Notes: generated by a model from the letters alone, not told the origin. DNA of 53,401 nt from Acholeplasmatales bacterium (GCA_007694145.1 RECF01000061.1:1-53401), one strand, 5' to 3'; positions 1-8,340 are shown, numbered from the stretch's first letter. A program made the numbers and translations.

Positions 1-1785
1 ACCGTGACCGCGGAAGTAGTCTTCGTTGGCTTCGTACAAATCGATGTGACTCAACGTTGCCGCAATCTCAATGGGTTGTGCGCGCTCGGGGTCGATACTG
101 AAAATAATGTAATCGTTGGTTTGGCGATAGTTTGAGGAGAACCAATGATAGCGATAAATACTGAAACCGATGAAATCAAAGTCTTTAGAGACCAAAATGG
201 CTTTGTGGTTATGTAACGCTTCACCGTACTGCCAACCGTGGTTTTCATTCAACATGATGAGTGGGACACCGACTTCGACAGGGTTTTCACTATCGCTGAT
301 GTCATACAATGACAGCTTGATACCATCGACACCGATACCGTCAGACTCATAGCCAATACCGAGAATCAAGTCGTCTGTCCAAGGGTGTTGATAGGTGCTG
401 AAACCCGGGATTTCCAACTCGCCGAGAATAGTCGGTTTATAGGGGTCGCTCAAGTCAATGACGTAAAATGGATCAATCATTTCAAACGTTACCACAGTGG
501 CCCGATCACCCATGAAACGCGCGGAGCGAATGGTTTCTCTTGGTTTACCTAAACCCTCATCAATGAGTCCAACTACATCTAAAACGCGTTTGCCATCGAT
601 GACTTTTCTTTCGAAGACGTACAGGCGGTTAACAACATCATCGCCCCAGCCCTCGGTGGTGAACATCCTGAAGTAGCCGTTGTATTCATCCATGGAGAAC
701 TGATTGAGAACATGACCCTCAAAGCGTCCTGCGCCACCGTAACTGACAGAGCCATCTTCTTCAAATAGATAGGAAATCAGTTTGCCGTAATGGTTCCAGC
801 GACCGAAGGGGGTTTGCTCATATAAAACGGTCGCAAGATAGATGCCGGCACGACTGACATAGAAGTTACCCCAACCGCTATTTCCTAAGAAGATATCATA
901 TTCAAGTACCGGTGTCTCATCAAGATGGATGTGGGTGATGACCGTGAATGAGCGATAAGGCATGCCAGGTAAATACTTGATATCCGTATACTCAGGCACA
1001 AGGGTCTCATCGCCTTGTTTGAAGAAGGGGCGTGGATCGACTTGGTCATCATAATAGGGAACTGTGTGGTTTGAAACAAGATAGAGATGATCATCAATCA
1101 GTCTTGATGTCATCAAACTGCCACTGATTTCAAATGTTTCGGCATGCTCAAGTGTATCCATGTCGTAAAGTTCAATGCGTGTGACCATCAAGCCCCAACC
1201 ATAACCAATCCAGGGGCGGATCTCATCGCTGTCTTCGGCGTCGCCGCGCGGCGCAGTCTCATAGAAATCCTGATAATCATAGTGTGATCCGATGACAATC
1301 AAATAGCGTTCTGTGATATACAGTTCACTATACCAACCGCCATGTTTGGCATCGAGTTCATTGACCAATGCGACAGCCATCTCCCCATTGCCGAGAATTT
1401 CGACGACATGTAGACGGTTGCCTGCAAGGCTGTAAATGCGATTGCCATCAGTTTTGATGATGTCGCCTTCATCAACCCCTTGAACCTGGACGTTAGTTTG
1501 CGAGTGGCCTTCGTCTCCTCCGGCCCCCGTGTCCTGATGGCTTTCATTGGGAGCATCGAAAGCGCCGTCATCCATGGTCGCTTCGCGTGTCATGAAGAAG
1601 TCCCCGAACAGACTGAAAACTTTGCGATTCGTGTCGGACTGTAAAAGACGACTCAGCTCTTCCTGATTGGACACGCGTGCTAGACCAAAGTCATCTTGGT
1701 CCATCACCGGTTTGGGTGCGGTGTTGCAACTCAACAGTAATACTGAAATTGTCATGAACAGAAAAGCAGTCAATAATTTTTTCAT
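1..1785 (-). CDS. Secreted beta-propeller lipoprotein (COG4880-like), 3' end cut by window edge
   Basis: The reading frame is open from the ATG at 1785 to the window edge, giving 595 residues without a stop. TAGGAGGC at 1793-1800 sits 7 bases upstream of the start. The N-terminus is a lipoprotein signal: KK, a hydrophobic run, then LLLSC with the lipid-acceptor Cys at residue 20. A low-complexity Gly/Asp/His linker follows near residues 75-95, then VQGVDEGDIIKTDG, which is typical of secreted proteins with C-terminal beta-propellers distantly related to WD40. Repeated blade-like stretches (YDISDSENPVEVG, IDLSDPYKPTILGELEIPGF) fit a propeller anchored outside the membrane. The biochemical role is unknown; families of this kind are annotated by fold only. 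The gene is transcribed leftwards from a good promoter at 1843-1871. The family call is from recalled motif patterns. Confidence 0.8.
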   Translation of the reverse strand, partial: MKKLLTAFLFMTISVLLLSCNTAPKPVMDQDDFGLARVSNQEELSRLLQSDTNRKVFSLFGDFFMTREATMDDGAFDAPNESHQDTGAGGDEGHSQTNVQVQGVDEGDIIKTDGNRIYSLAGNRLHVVEILGNGEMAVALVNELDAKHGGWYSELYITERYLIVIGSHYDYQDFYETAPRGDAEDSDEIRPWIGYGWGLMVTRIELYDMDTLEHAETFEISGSLMTSRLIDDHLYLVSNHTVPYYDDQVDPRPFFKQGDETLVPEYTDIKYLPGMPYRSFTVITHIHLDETPVLEYDIFLGNSGWGNFYVSRAGIYLATVLYEQTPFGRWNHYGKLISYLFEEDGSVSYGGAGRFEGHVLNQFSMDEYNGYFRMFTTEGWGDDVVNRLYVFERKVIDGKRVLDVVGLIDEGLGKPRETIRSARFMGDRATVVTFEMIDPFYVIDLSDPYKPTILGELEIPGFSTYQHPWTDDLILGIGYESDGIGVDGIKLSLYDISDSENPVEVGVPLIMLNENHGWQYGEALHNHKAILVSKDFDFIGFSIYRYHWFSSNYRQTNDYIIFSIDPERAQPIEIAATLSHIDLYEANEDYFRGHG

Positions 1786-1842
1786 TACGCATGCCTCCTA
1801 TATGTTTTATTCGTTTTAAGAACGTGTCATCGTGTCATCTTT

Positions 1843-1871
1843 ATTATAAGAACATGTTCCCCTAGATGCAA
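1843..1871 (-). promoter_or_regulatory. Promoter of the beta-propeller lipoprotein gene, with GAACATGTTC palindrome in the spacer
   Basis: Read on the minus strand: TTGCAT (1871-1866), a 17-base spacer, then TATAAT (1848-1843). The perfect 10-base palindrome GAACATGTTC lies at 1850-1859 inside the spacer, where a bound repressor would block RNA polymerase. It resembles a shortened DinR/LexA-like GAAC-GTTC arrangement, but with 2 rather than 4 central bases, so the regulator is not identified. An 8-base tandem repeat (CGTGTCAT twice, 1823-1838) lies near the predicted transcript start. Confidence 0.65.
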
Positions 1872-1968
1872 GGATTCTTGTTGAGATGCAATCTTGGCAC
1901 ATTAACGTGCGTTAGGTAGGGGTGAAACCATAATCAAACCGTTATGCAAGCATTATGAAGATTTTTTA

Positions 1969-2015
1969 CAAATAAGCACCCTTATTTGGAAAAATTGTAA
2001 CGGTACTACTATATT
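1969..2015 (+). promoter_or_regulatory. Promoter and candidate metal-sensor operator for the P-type ATPase gene
   Basis: TTGGAA (1986-1991), an 18-base spacer and TATATT (2010-2015) form a plausible promoter. An exact inverted repeat CAAATAAG-CACC-CTTATTTG (1969-1988) overlaps the -35 element. Placement and symmetry suit a dimeric repressor. Because the gene exports metal, a metal-responsive regulator (ArsR, Fur or PerR type) is the natural guess, but no such gene is in the window and the sequence matches no consensus I can name with confidence. Confidence 0.5.
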
Positions 2016-2070
2016 AAGAGCTTGTGACGTGCTATCATGGAGTATCTTTAGATTTTCAAGGAGTTTTGAC

Positions 2071-3927
2071 ATGGGACGTACTGTATGGATTGAGGGCGCG
2101 TTTGCGGCTGTTTCGGCGCTGTTGATTGCGCTGGCGACGATCATGACTTATGTATTCAGCATCGGGGACGCATCATTTGTCGTTGTGTTCTACGGTGCCG
2201 CCTTTTTAATCGGTGGTTTTCACAAGGCCCGAGAAGGCATCGCCGATACGATGAAGGCACGAACGCTCAATGTCGAGATTCTCATGATGCTCGCCGCCTT
2301 TGCGGCTTTTGCTGTGGGCAACTACTCTGAGGCCGCGGTCCTCATCATGATTTTTGCCATCAGCGGTGTCATGGAAACTTTTGCAAATGCCCGTAGTGAA
2401 AAAGAACTGACCAACCTGCTGGACTTAGCACCGAGTAAAGCCATTCTCTATGAAGATGGCAAAGAAACCGAAATCGCACTGCAGGCTGTTGAGGTGGGCA
2501 TGCTTGTCCTTGTCAAGGCCGGTCAAAAGGTGCCCGTTGATGGTGTCATTGAACATGGAACGACCCATATAGACCAGGCTGCAATCACCGGAGAGTTTGT
2601 GCCTGCACACAAGACAATCGGCGACAAGGTCTATGCCGGCGCTCTTAACTTTGATGGTGCGATTGTCGTTCGGGCAAGCAAGACGGCCGATGAGTCGGTC
2701 GTTCAAAAAATCATCGCCTTTGTCGAACAGGCCCGTCAAGACCGTCCTCAGAGTCATTCAGCCATCAAACGATTTGAACGCGTATACGTATATGTCGTCA
2801 TTGCCCTTGCGCTTTTGTTCATGACCGTACCGCCTCTTTTAGGTTGGTTGGATGCGGAAACGGCCTTTTACCGTGGTATTATCGTATTAGTTGTCGGCTC
2901 GCCATGCGCGCTTGTGGCCTCGGTTGCCCCGGCAATGCTTGGTGGACTGTCCAATGCGTCCAAATCGCGTATTCTCATCAAAGGCGGCTCACATCTTGAA
3001 ACCATTCGCACCATTCGTACGGTTATTTTCGATAAAACAGGGACGGTCACTACGGGAAAACCCAAGGTGGATGCGCTGGTGCTTGATCCGAATCAGCCAT
3101 ACCCGCAAGCGATGGTGTATGCCATCGTCTTAAGTCTTGAAAAATCGTCCAATCACCCCCTGGCACATGCCTTGGTGTCCTATTTAGAAAAACAGGCTTT
3201 TCACATGGAAATTGAAACACGTGAGGTATCGGGAGTCGGTATGGAAGCCGAGGTGGACAAGAAGTTGTGGCGTGTAGGCCGTTTCCAGGGTACGGGTGAT
3301 GCGGTGTTGCTTGAACAGATGCAACAGGCTAGACAGTCCGGAGCCTCGATCGTTTCCATTGTATGTGACGACCACTTGCTCGGTTATGCGGCCATAACCG
3401 ATACATTAAGGGAAGGCATCACGGATATAGCGGCCGAACTACGTTCACTGGGTATTCGGACGGTTATGGTCACGGGCGATCATGAAGCCAGTGCTGCGGC
3501 CGTGGCCAAGCAACTGGGTATCGACGCCTTTGTCGGTGAGTGTCTCCCACATGACAAAACAGAGATTCTCATGGCGGAACGCCGGGCGCACGGCCCTGTG
3601 ATGATGATTGGTGATGGGATCAATGATGCACCTGCTTTGGCGCAGGCAGACATCGGCATTGCCATGGGTTCAGCGACCGACGTATCCTTGGAGACATCGG
3701 ATATTGTCTTCATTGATGATGATTTAAGTCATCTCGAATATGTGTTTGTACTAGCACGTAGAATGCACACCATCATCAGGCAAAACATCGCCTTGTCAGT
3801 TGGCGTGATTGCGGTTTTGATGATGGCGAATGTCTTTGGTCTCATCCGGTTGCCAACCGGTGTTCTAGCACACGAGCTTTCCACGATTGCCGTCATCTTG
3901 AACAGTTTGAGAATGCTCATTCGTTAA
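2071..3927 (+). CDS. P1B-type (P1B-4-like) heavy-metal transporting ATPase
   Basis: A 618-residue metal-efflux ATPase. It starts at ATG 2071, with AAGGAG at 2058-2063; an upstream in-frame ATG at 2029 has no ribosome site. About eight membrane helices are visible. The actuator TGE is at 173-175, SPC at 277-279 in the ion-binding helix, the phosphorylated Asp in DKTGT at 321, the HP dipeptide at 362-363, GDGIND at 514-519, and HELST at 601-605 in the last helix. SPC plus a C-terminal HExxT motif is the hallmark of the P1B-4 group (Co2+, Fe2+ or Zn2+ exporters such as CoaT, PfeT/ZosA), which also usually lack N-terminal metal-binding domains, as here. The usual motif is HEGxT; Leu replaces Gly. 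The transported metal cannot be assigned from sequence. It appears to be a single-gene unit. Confidence 0.9.
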   Translation: MGRTVWIEGAFAAVSALLIALATIMTYVFSIGDASFVVVFYGAAFLIGGFHKAREGIADTMKARTLNVEILMMLAAFAAFAVGNYSEAAVLIMIFAISGVMETFANARSEKELTNLLDLAPSKAILYEDGKETEIALQAVEVGMLVLVKAGQKVPVDGVIEHGTTHIDQAAITGEFVPAHKTIGDKVYAGALNFDGAIVVRASKTADESVVQKIIAFVEQARQDRPQSHSAIKRFERVYVYVVIALALLFMTVPPLLGWLDAETAFYRGIIVLVVGSPCALVASVAPAMLGGLSNASKSRILIKGGSHLETIRTIRTVIFDKTGTVTTGKPKVDALVLDPNQPYPQAMVYAIVLSLEKSSNHPLAHALVSYLEKQAFHMEIETREVSGVGMEAEVDKKLWRVGRFQGTGDAVLLEQMQQARQSGASIVSIVCDDHLLGYAAITDTLREGITDIAAELRSLGIRTVMVTGDHEASAAAVAKQLGIDAFVGECLPHDKTEILMAERRAHGPVMMIGDGINDAPALAQADIGIAMGSATDVSLETSDIVFIDDDLSHLEYVFVLARRMHTIIRQNIALSVGVIAVLMMANVFGLIRLPTGVLAHELSTIAVILNSLRMLIR

Positions 3928-4414
3928 TCGATGTCCTTTGGTTTTCTTCGTATCACAACCGCAGAATCATGCTGTTTTAGTAAAGATGTACCCATCACGG
4001 AGTGTCTACACCGCTTAAGCTGATGACAGATATAATCGAAAAATTGAAGTCCAGCGATTAACCCAATGGATGACAACGAGACCCTAGTGACTTAGGGTGT
4101 TGTTGAACCAAGGGTTCTTTGGTAATAGAGAAGACATCAATATTCTCAAAACGTCTTCTCTACGGTGCAATACGATATGTTTTCGTCTACAAAGTCTCTT
4201 TTCGTTGAGTCAATCGCTTTATCAAAGAATAGGCGTTCTTTTATGTAGGATTAGTATATTGATAAAATAGATAAAAATATAATAAAATAAGTATATAAAT
4301 AACCAAGTATATGAAAAGAGATGAATTAAAGTTTGTATAAATGAATATTATGGTGTATAATGAAGGTGGCTAAGATTAGAAGCCATCCGTTTTTTAGTCC
4401 GAAAAGAGGATTAC
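3928..4414. other. Long intergenic region upstream of the ice-binding-like gene
   Basis: There is no credible coding frame in these 487 bases. They hold a short hairpin at 4081-4098 (ACCCTA/TAGGGT) and a perfect 10-base inverted repeat TAGAGAAGAC/GTCTTCTCTA at 4126-4162, neither followed by a T-run, so neither is a convincing terminator. From about 4230 the DNA becomes strikingly AT-rich with phased A/T runs up to the promoter at 4333-4361. This suggests a curved or UP-element-like region, or recent insertion of foreign sequence. Confidence 0.5.
4333..4361 (+). promoter_or_regulatory. Strong promoter of the DUF3494 lipoprotein gene
   Basis: TTGTAT (4333-4338), a 17-base spacer and a perfect TATAAT (4356-4361). 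The upstream 100 bases are very AT-rich, as expected for an UP element. Predicted transcription starts near 4368, about 47 bases before the ATG. Confidence 0.75.
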
Positions 4415-5746
4415 ATGAATATCATCGCCCGACCAATTTATCGAAAAGTGTGGCTTTTAGCAGCATTACTGATAGGAACACTCGCCATTGCAGCATGTGA
4501 TAGCAGTACGGATCCCTCTGATGAAGTGATACACGTCACCGCCATCACCGTCACGACAGAAGGTAATATTGATACGATCACTGAGTTTGAAGGAAGTTTA
4601 CAGATGTTAGCAACGGTGTTGCCAGCAGATGCGACGGATGAAGCAGTTGTTTGGTCAGTTATCAATGAGACTGGTCTTGCAACCATATCTTCAAGCGGGT
4701 TGCTAACGGCTGAAGCGAATGGAACCGTAACCGTCAAAGCAGTGTCCGTGTCTACAGAAGCGATTCATGGGACGAAAGTCATCACACTGTCTAATCAGAT
4801 TGAAGCAAACATGGATGCAAAGTTGACAGACATTCAAGTTGACGGGCAGTCTGTGCTCGACTTCAATCCACACGTCCTAAACTATGTCCATGTCGTCTCC
4901 GATGGACTTGCACAAACCCCGACCGTAACAGCAACAAAGTTTGCCGACACGGCAACGGTCGTGATAGAAGATGCAATTGATGTGACCTCAAGTGATGAAC
5001 TCGACCGAACAACGCGCATCATAGTCACTACGGTCAATTTGGAAGAAACGATCTACCAAGTTATCTTCGAGTCACAAATCGCACCAGTCGACTTGAAAAG
5101 TGCCGGTGAGTTTGTCATCTTGGCACAAACAGGCATTTCCACAAGTCCGCTTTCAAGTGTTGTCGGCGACATCGGTGTCTCACCCTCGGCGGCAACCTAT
5201 CTTACAGGCTTTTCTCTAACCATGGATTCATCAGGTGCGTTTTCTAACTCCGATCAAGTTGTCGGCAAAGTCTATGCCTCTGATTACACATCACCAACGC
5301 CAATACGCCTGACCACGGCCATTGCAGATATGACGCTCGCCTACGCTGATGCAGCAGGTAGGGATGCGCATTATACTGAACTTTACAGCGGCGATTTGAG
5401 TGGTAAAACGCTCACGGCCGGCGTGTTCAAGTTTGGCAACTCCGTATTGATCAACACAGAGTTGACGCTGAGTGGCAGTGCAACAGATGTATGGATTTTT
5501 CAGATTTCTGGCAATCTCACCATGGCTGCGAATGTCAATATTATCTTAGCGGGTGGTGCCGATGCTAAAAATATCATCTGGCAAGTTGCTGACACAGTTT
5601 CAATTGGTTCAGGTGCCCATTTTGAAGGGACAATTCTAGCGAAAACCAACATCAGTATGGAAACCAATGCATCCATCAATGGCAGATTGTATGCTCAAAC
5701 GGCGGTCACACTAGATGAAACAACTGTCACAAAATCGAACGATTAG
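4415..5746 (+). CDS. Ice-binding-like (DUF3494) lipoprotein with Big2 domain
   Basis: 443 residues. An N-terminal lipoprotein signal ends at AIAAC, with the lipidated Cys near residue 28. A bacterial Ig-like Big2 domain follows (about 38-125: ITVTTEG, LPADATDEAVVWS, SSGLLTAEANGTVTVKA), then a Cadherin-like beta-sandwich (about 130-222: LTDIQVDG, FNPHVLNYVHVV). The rest (about 225-440) is a DUF3494 beta-helix domain, recognised from GEFVILAQTGIST, GDIGVSPSAATYLTGF, DLSGKTLTAGVFKFGNSVLI, WIFQISGNLTMAANVNI and HFEGTILAKTNISMETNASI. DUF3494 includes antifreeze/ice-binding proteins, but many members in mesophiles are thought to be adhesins, so ice binding is not proven. The protein would sit on the outer face of the cytoplasmic membrane. 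It starts at ATG 4415 with AGAGGA just upstream, and is a single gene with its own promoter and terminator. Confidence 0.88.
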   Translation: MNIIARPIYRKVWLLAALLIGTLAIAACDSSTDPSDEVIHVTAITVTTEGNIDTITEFEGSLQMLATVLPADATDEAVVWSVINETGLATISSSGLLTAEANGTVTVKAVSVSTEAIHGTKVITLSNQIEANMDAKLTDIQVDGQSVLDFNPHVLNYVHVVSDGLAQTPTVTATKFADTATVVIEDAIDVTSSDELDRTTRIIVTTVNLEETIYQVIFESQIAPVDLKSAGEFVILAQTGISTSPLSSVVGDIGVSPSAATYLTGFSLTMDSSGAFSNSDQVVGKVYASDYTSPTPIRLTTAIADMTLAYADAAGRDAHYTELYSGDLSGKTLTAGVFKFGNSVLINTELTLSGSATDVWIFQISGNLTMAANVNIILAGGADAKNIIWQVADTVSIGSGAHFEGTILAKTNISMETNASINGRLYAQTAVTLDETTVTKSND

Positions 5747-5761
5747 ACTAATCCATGTTTT

Positions 5762-5808
5762 AAAGGCATTGCATCTGTAATCTCTTTTACAACGTGCAAT
5801 GCCTTTTT
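5762..5808 (+). terminator. Intrinsic terminator of the DUF3494 gene
   Basis: AAAGGCATTGCA (5762-5773) pairs with TGCAATGCCTTT (5795-5806) and runs into a T-tract. It lies 15 bases after the stop codon. Confidence 0.85.
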
Positions 5809-6061
5809 AACTTGTATTAATGTATCCAAAGTCAGTGTCAGAACTCGTATTGAGAGCACATGAAAGTGGCGCAACCCTTTTGCGTAAGGAAGCCGAACGC
5901 CGCCGAAATATTCAGGTCGATTTTCGCGATAAGCAAACGAAAGCGAGTTTCATTCGAAGAAGGGGCGATTTCGTATTTACTTTATGTATTTTTTGTTATA
6001 GAATGATAAGAAGATGAAGGTATAGTATTTAAAATACCTTTTACAGAATGGAGGCTCCAAA
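5809..6061. other. Gene-poor stretch with promoter and hairpin of the small HTH gene
   Basis: The only frame here (5820-6017, 65 codons) has no ribosome site and an Arg-rich sequence unlike any family I know, so it is not called. The stretch 5890-5970 repeats the theme CGAA/CGCGA/CGAAG and looks like non-coding or decayed DNA. The right end carries the promoter and inverted repeat described separately. Confidence 0.4.
5976..6040 (+). promoter_or_regulatory. Promoter and inverted repeat upstream of the HTH gene
   Basis: TTTACT (5976-5981), a 17-base spacer and TAGAAT (5999-6004). Downstream, AAGGTAT (6017-6023) and ATACCTT (6034-6040) form an exact inverted repeat just past the predicted start of transcription and 9 bases before the ribosome site. 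This suits an autoregulatory operator or a leader hairpin. Confidence 0.5.
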
Positions 6062-6247
6062 GTGATTGATATTGAGCTTAAACTATACACAATCGAAGAA
6101 GTGACTAAAATACTTAAAGTCACACAAAGAACGGTCTATAACTATATCAAAAGTGGTGAGCTAAAAGCCATCAAGGTCGGGAAAAACTGGCGTGTGAAAC
6201 ATAAAGATCTAGAACAGTTTTTAGCACACAAGACGCAAGAAGCATAG
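6062..6247 (+). CDS. Small helix-turn-helix protein, excisionase family (MerR-like fold)
   Basis: 61 residues. The start is GTG at 6062, fixed by GGAGG at 6050-6054 with a 7-base spacer. The whole protein is one winged-helix domain of the excisionase/HTH_17 type: YTIEEVTKILKVTQRTVYNYIKSGELKAIKVGKNWRVKHKDLEQFL. Such proteins bind DNA either as phage/conjugative-element excisionases or as small chromosomal regulators. No integrase, att site or conjugation gene is nearby, so a stand-alone regulator or an orphan of a lost element are both possible. Its own promoter region carries an inverted repeat that it may bind. Confidence 0.8.
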   Translation: MIDIELKLYTIEEVTKILKVTQRTVYNYIKSGELKAIKVGKNWRVKHKDLEQFLAHKTQEA

Positions 6248-6581
6248 TGGGTAAAACGAAGGCTGATGCATGCTTATCTTCGCTAAGTAGGCACAGTCTT
6301 TTCATTATAATCGTCTAGCGTATCTAAGGATGTCGCTTGTGCATCTAAGTAGTCGTACTTTCTATCAAGAGTCAATTGTAATCATCGCACTGATTTGTCG
6401 GTGTTTTTAGCGGTGACTACGAAGCGTTGTGTTCTAGGGTAAGTACGCATCTTTTGAGATTTCTTGAAAGGGGCGGAGTGACTGCTTCAGAGACTACGAT
6501 ACATTATGTCATGATAGTGGAATCGATCATGTTTGGTGTCGTATTCTATTTTCTTCATGGTACAATAAAGGGGAAAAGGTG
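6248..6581. other. Non-coding stretch between the HTH gene and mutL
   Basis: 334 bases with no frame that has a ribosome site or recognisable product. CGAAG/CTTCG (about 6259-6285) could form a weak hairpin after the HTH gene, without a T-run. A possible -10 TACAAT for mutL lies at 6561-6566, but no matching -35 is evident. The stretch may be decayed sequence. Confidence 0.4.
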
Positions 6582-8339
6582 ATGAAAATGGGAAAAATTC
6601 GACAGCTTGACGAATCACTCGCTAATATGATTGCAGCGGGTGAAGTTGTAGAAAACATGGCAAGTGTTATCAAGGAACTACTTGAGAATGCGCTCGATGC
6701 CGGAGCGAAGAACATCGATATTCATGTGGCTAACTATGGCCTCAAAGAAATCCGTGTTGAAGATGATGGCGAAGGCATGGACAGTGAAGACTTGCAGTTG
6801 GCATTCAAACGGCATGCGACCAGTAAAATCCGTGCGCATCATGACTTGCATCACATCGTGACGCTTGGGTTCCGTGGTGAAGCACTGCCAAGCATTGCCA
6901 GTGTGAGTGCGTTGACCATTGAATCATCGACAGGGACTACGGAGGGGCGGCGCATGACGCTAAAAAACGGAAAAGTCATCGAAGACCGTCCAGCACCACC
7001 ACGACGTGGCACCACCATACTTGTCAAAGATTTGTTTTACAATACGCCCGCACGGCTTAAGCATTTGCGCAGTGAGCAAAGAGAGTTTGCGGCCATGGTC
7101 GAAACTGTGCAGCATGCTGCGCTTTCTCATAGTGCCGTACGATTCAGCATGCAACACAACGGTCAGTCTGTTCTCAACACGACGGGTCGTGGTGACGTGC
7201 TACAAGTTTTGCATGCTATCTACGACAAGCACACCGTGCAACACATGCGGCATTTTTCCGGGAAAAATGCCTATTTTTCGATTGAAGGCTATGCTGGACT
7301 ACCCACCTTGACACGCAGCACCCGTAAGCATATCACCCTTGTGTGCAATCAAAGACCGATTCGCAATGTTGCGGTAAGTAGCACCATTCTTGATGCCTAC
7401 AAATCGTACTTGCCGATTCAAAAGTTTCCGGTTGTCCATTTGGAAATCAAGACCGATCCTTTATTGATTGATGTCAACATCCACCCGCAGAAGCAGGAAA
7501 TCAAACTGAGTGAAATCACCAGTCTGAAACAGCTCATGCTTGAGACATTCGCCACCATGTTCAAACATGAACAGCTCATTCCCGATGTCCGCAAGTCACC
7601 CGAACCACGGTTTTCTCATCCGAAACTGTCCTATCAAGCGACATCCCCGCATGAAGCCATGCCCCATGTGGTCGAAGAAAATGACGCGTCAAACACACAA
7701 CATGATGAAAGGGCCTCTACCGACTTAAACGTTGAACCTAGCCCGAAAAGGCGTATCCGGTTACCTGATTTTGAGTATGTCGGCCAAGCACTCGGCACCT
7801 ACCTGATTTTCCAAAATGATGAGGGGTTACATCTCATTGATCAACATGCCGCAGCGGAACGCATCCGCTATGAAGCCTACCTTCAAGCCATGTCTAGGCC
7901 CAGTCCAACCATTCGGATGTTGCTGTTGCCATTGCCAATCAGTTTGGGTGCGGATGAGCGGGAAGCCTTCCGTGGTCAAGCCGCAAGCCATCTGAAACAC
8001 TTTGGCATCACCATCGTTGAAGAGGACGGACAGCTCGCGCTTCAAGAAGTGCCGTACTGGTTTCCTGAGGGCCAAGAGGAGCACTATACGGACCAAGTCA
8101 TGGCTGCGATCCAGGAAGGATTGACCCCAGATAAAGCCACACTTCTTGACAAACTTGCCATCGACTTGGCGTGTAAACACTCAATCAAAGCGAACCACCA
8201 CCTGACCCGTTCTGAAATCGATCGACTCATGCATGACCTCGATCAAACGCACAATCCCTTTACCTGTCCGCATGGGCGACCGGTCATCATTCGCTTGAGC
8301 ATCCAGGAACTCGAGCGCTTTTTCAAGCGGGTGATGTGA
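6582..8339 (+). CDS. mutL: DNA mismatch repair endonuclease MutL
   Basis: 585 residues from ATG 6582, preceded by AAGGGG; a GTG at 6579 is possible but too close. The N-terminal GHKL ATPase has IAAGEVV, ELLENALDAG (Mg/ATP-binding Glu and Asn), DDGEGM, TSKI and GFRGEAL. After a low-complexity linker (about 345-390) comes the dimerisation/nuclease domain with DQHAAAERIRYE at 420-431, the metal-binding DQHA(X)2E(X)4E motif of nicking MutLs, plus ACKH and CPHGRP near the C-terminus that complete the Zn site. It would nick the daughter strand after MutS recognises a mismatch. The usual [10 protein letters not shown] is GEVVENMASV here. miaA follows after one base, a classic arrangement, but mutS is not upstream. 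Confidence 0.96.
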   Translation: MKMGKIRQLDESLANMIAAGEVVENMASVIKELLENALDAGAKNIDIHVANYGLKEIRVEDDGEGMDSEDLQLAFKRHATSKIRAHHDLHHIVTLGFRGEALPSIASVSALTIESSTGTTEGRRMTLKNGKVIEDRPAPPRRGTTILVKDLFYNTPARLKHLRSEQREFAAMVETVQHAALSHSAVRFSMQHNGQSVLNTTGRGDVLQVLHAIYDKHTVQHMRHFSGKNAYFSIEGYAGLPTLTRSTRKHITLVCNQRPIRNVAVSSTILDAYKSYLPIQKFPVVHLEIKTDPLLIDVNIHPQKQEIKLSEITSLKQLMLETFATMFKHEQLIPDVRKSPEPRFSHPKLSYQATSPHEAMPHVVEENDASNTQHDERASTDLNVEPSPKRRIRLPDFEYVGQALGTYLIFQNDEGLHLIDQHAAAERIRYEAYLQAMSRPSPTIRMLLLPLPISLGADEREAFRGQAASHLKHFGITIVEEDGQLALQEVPYWFPEGQEEHYTDQVMAAIQEGLTPDKATLLDKLAIDLACKHSIKANHHLTRSEIDRLMHDLDQTHNPFTCPHGRPVIIRLSIQELERFFKRVM

Positions 8340-8340
8340 C

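Noticed and set aside
1786-2070. Riboswitch in the divergent region before the metal ATPase
   Set aside because: Only short palindromes are present; no multi-stem aptamer-like structure was recognisable.
5820-6017. 65-codon frame on the plus strand in the gene-poor stretch
   Set aside because: No ribosome site, Arg/Ser-rich sequence without family resemblance, and it runs through the HTH gene's promoter.
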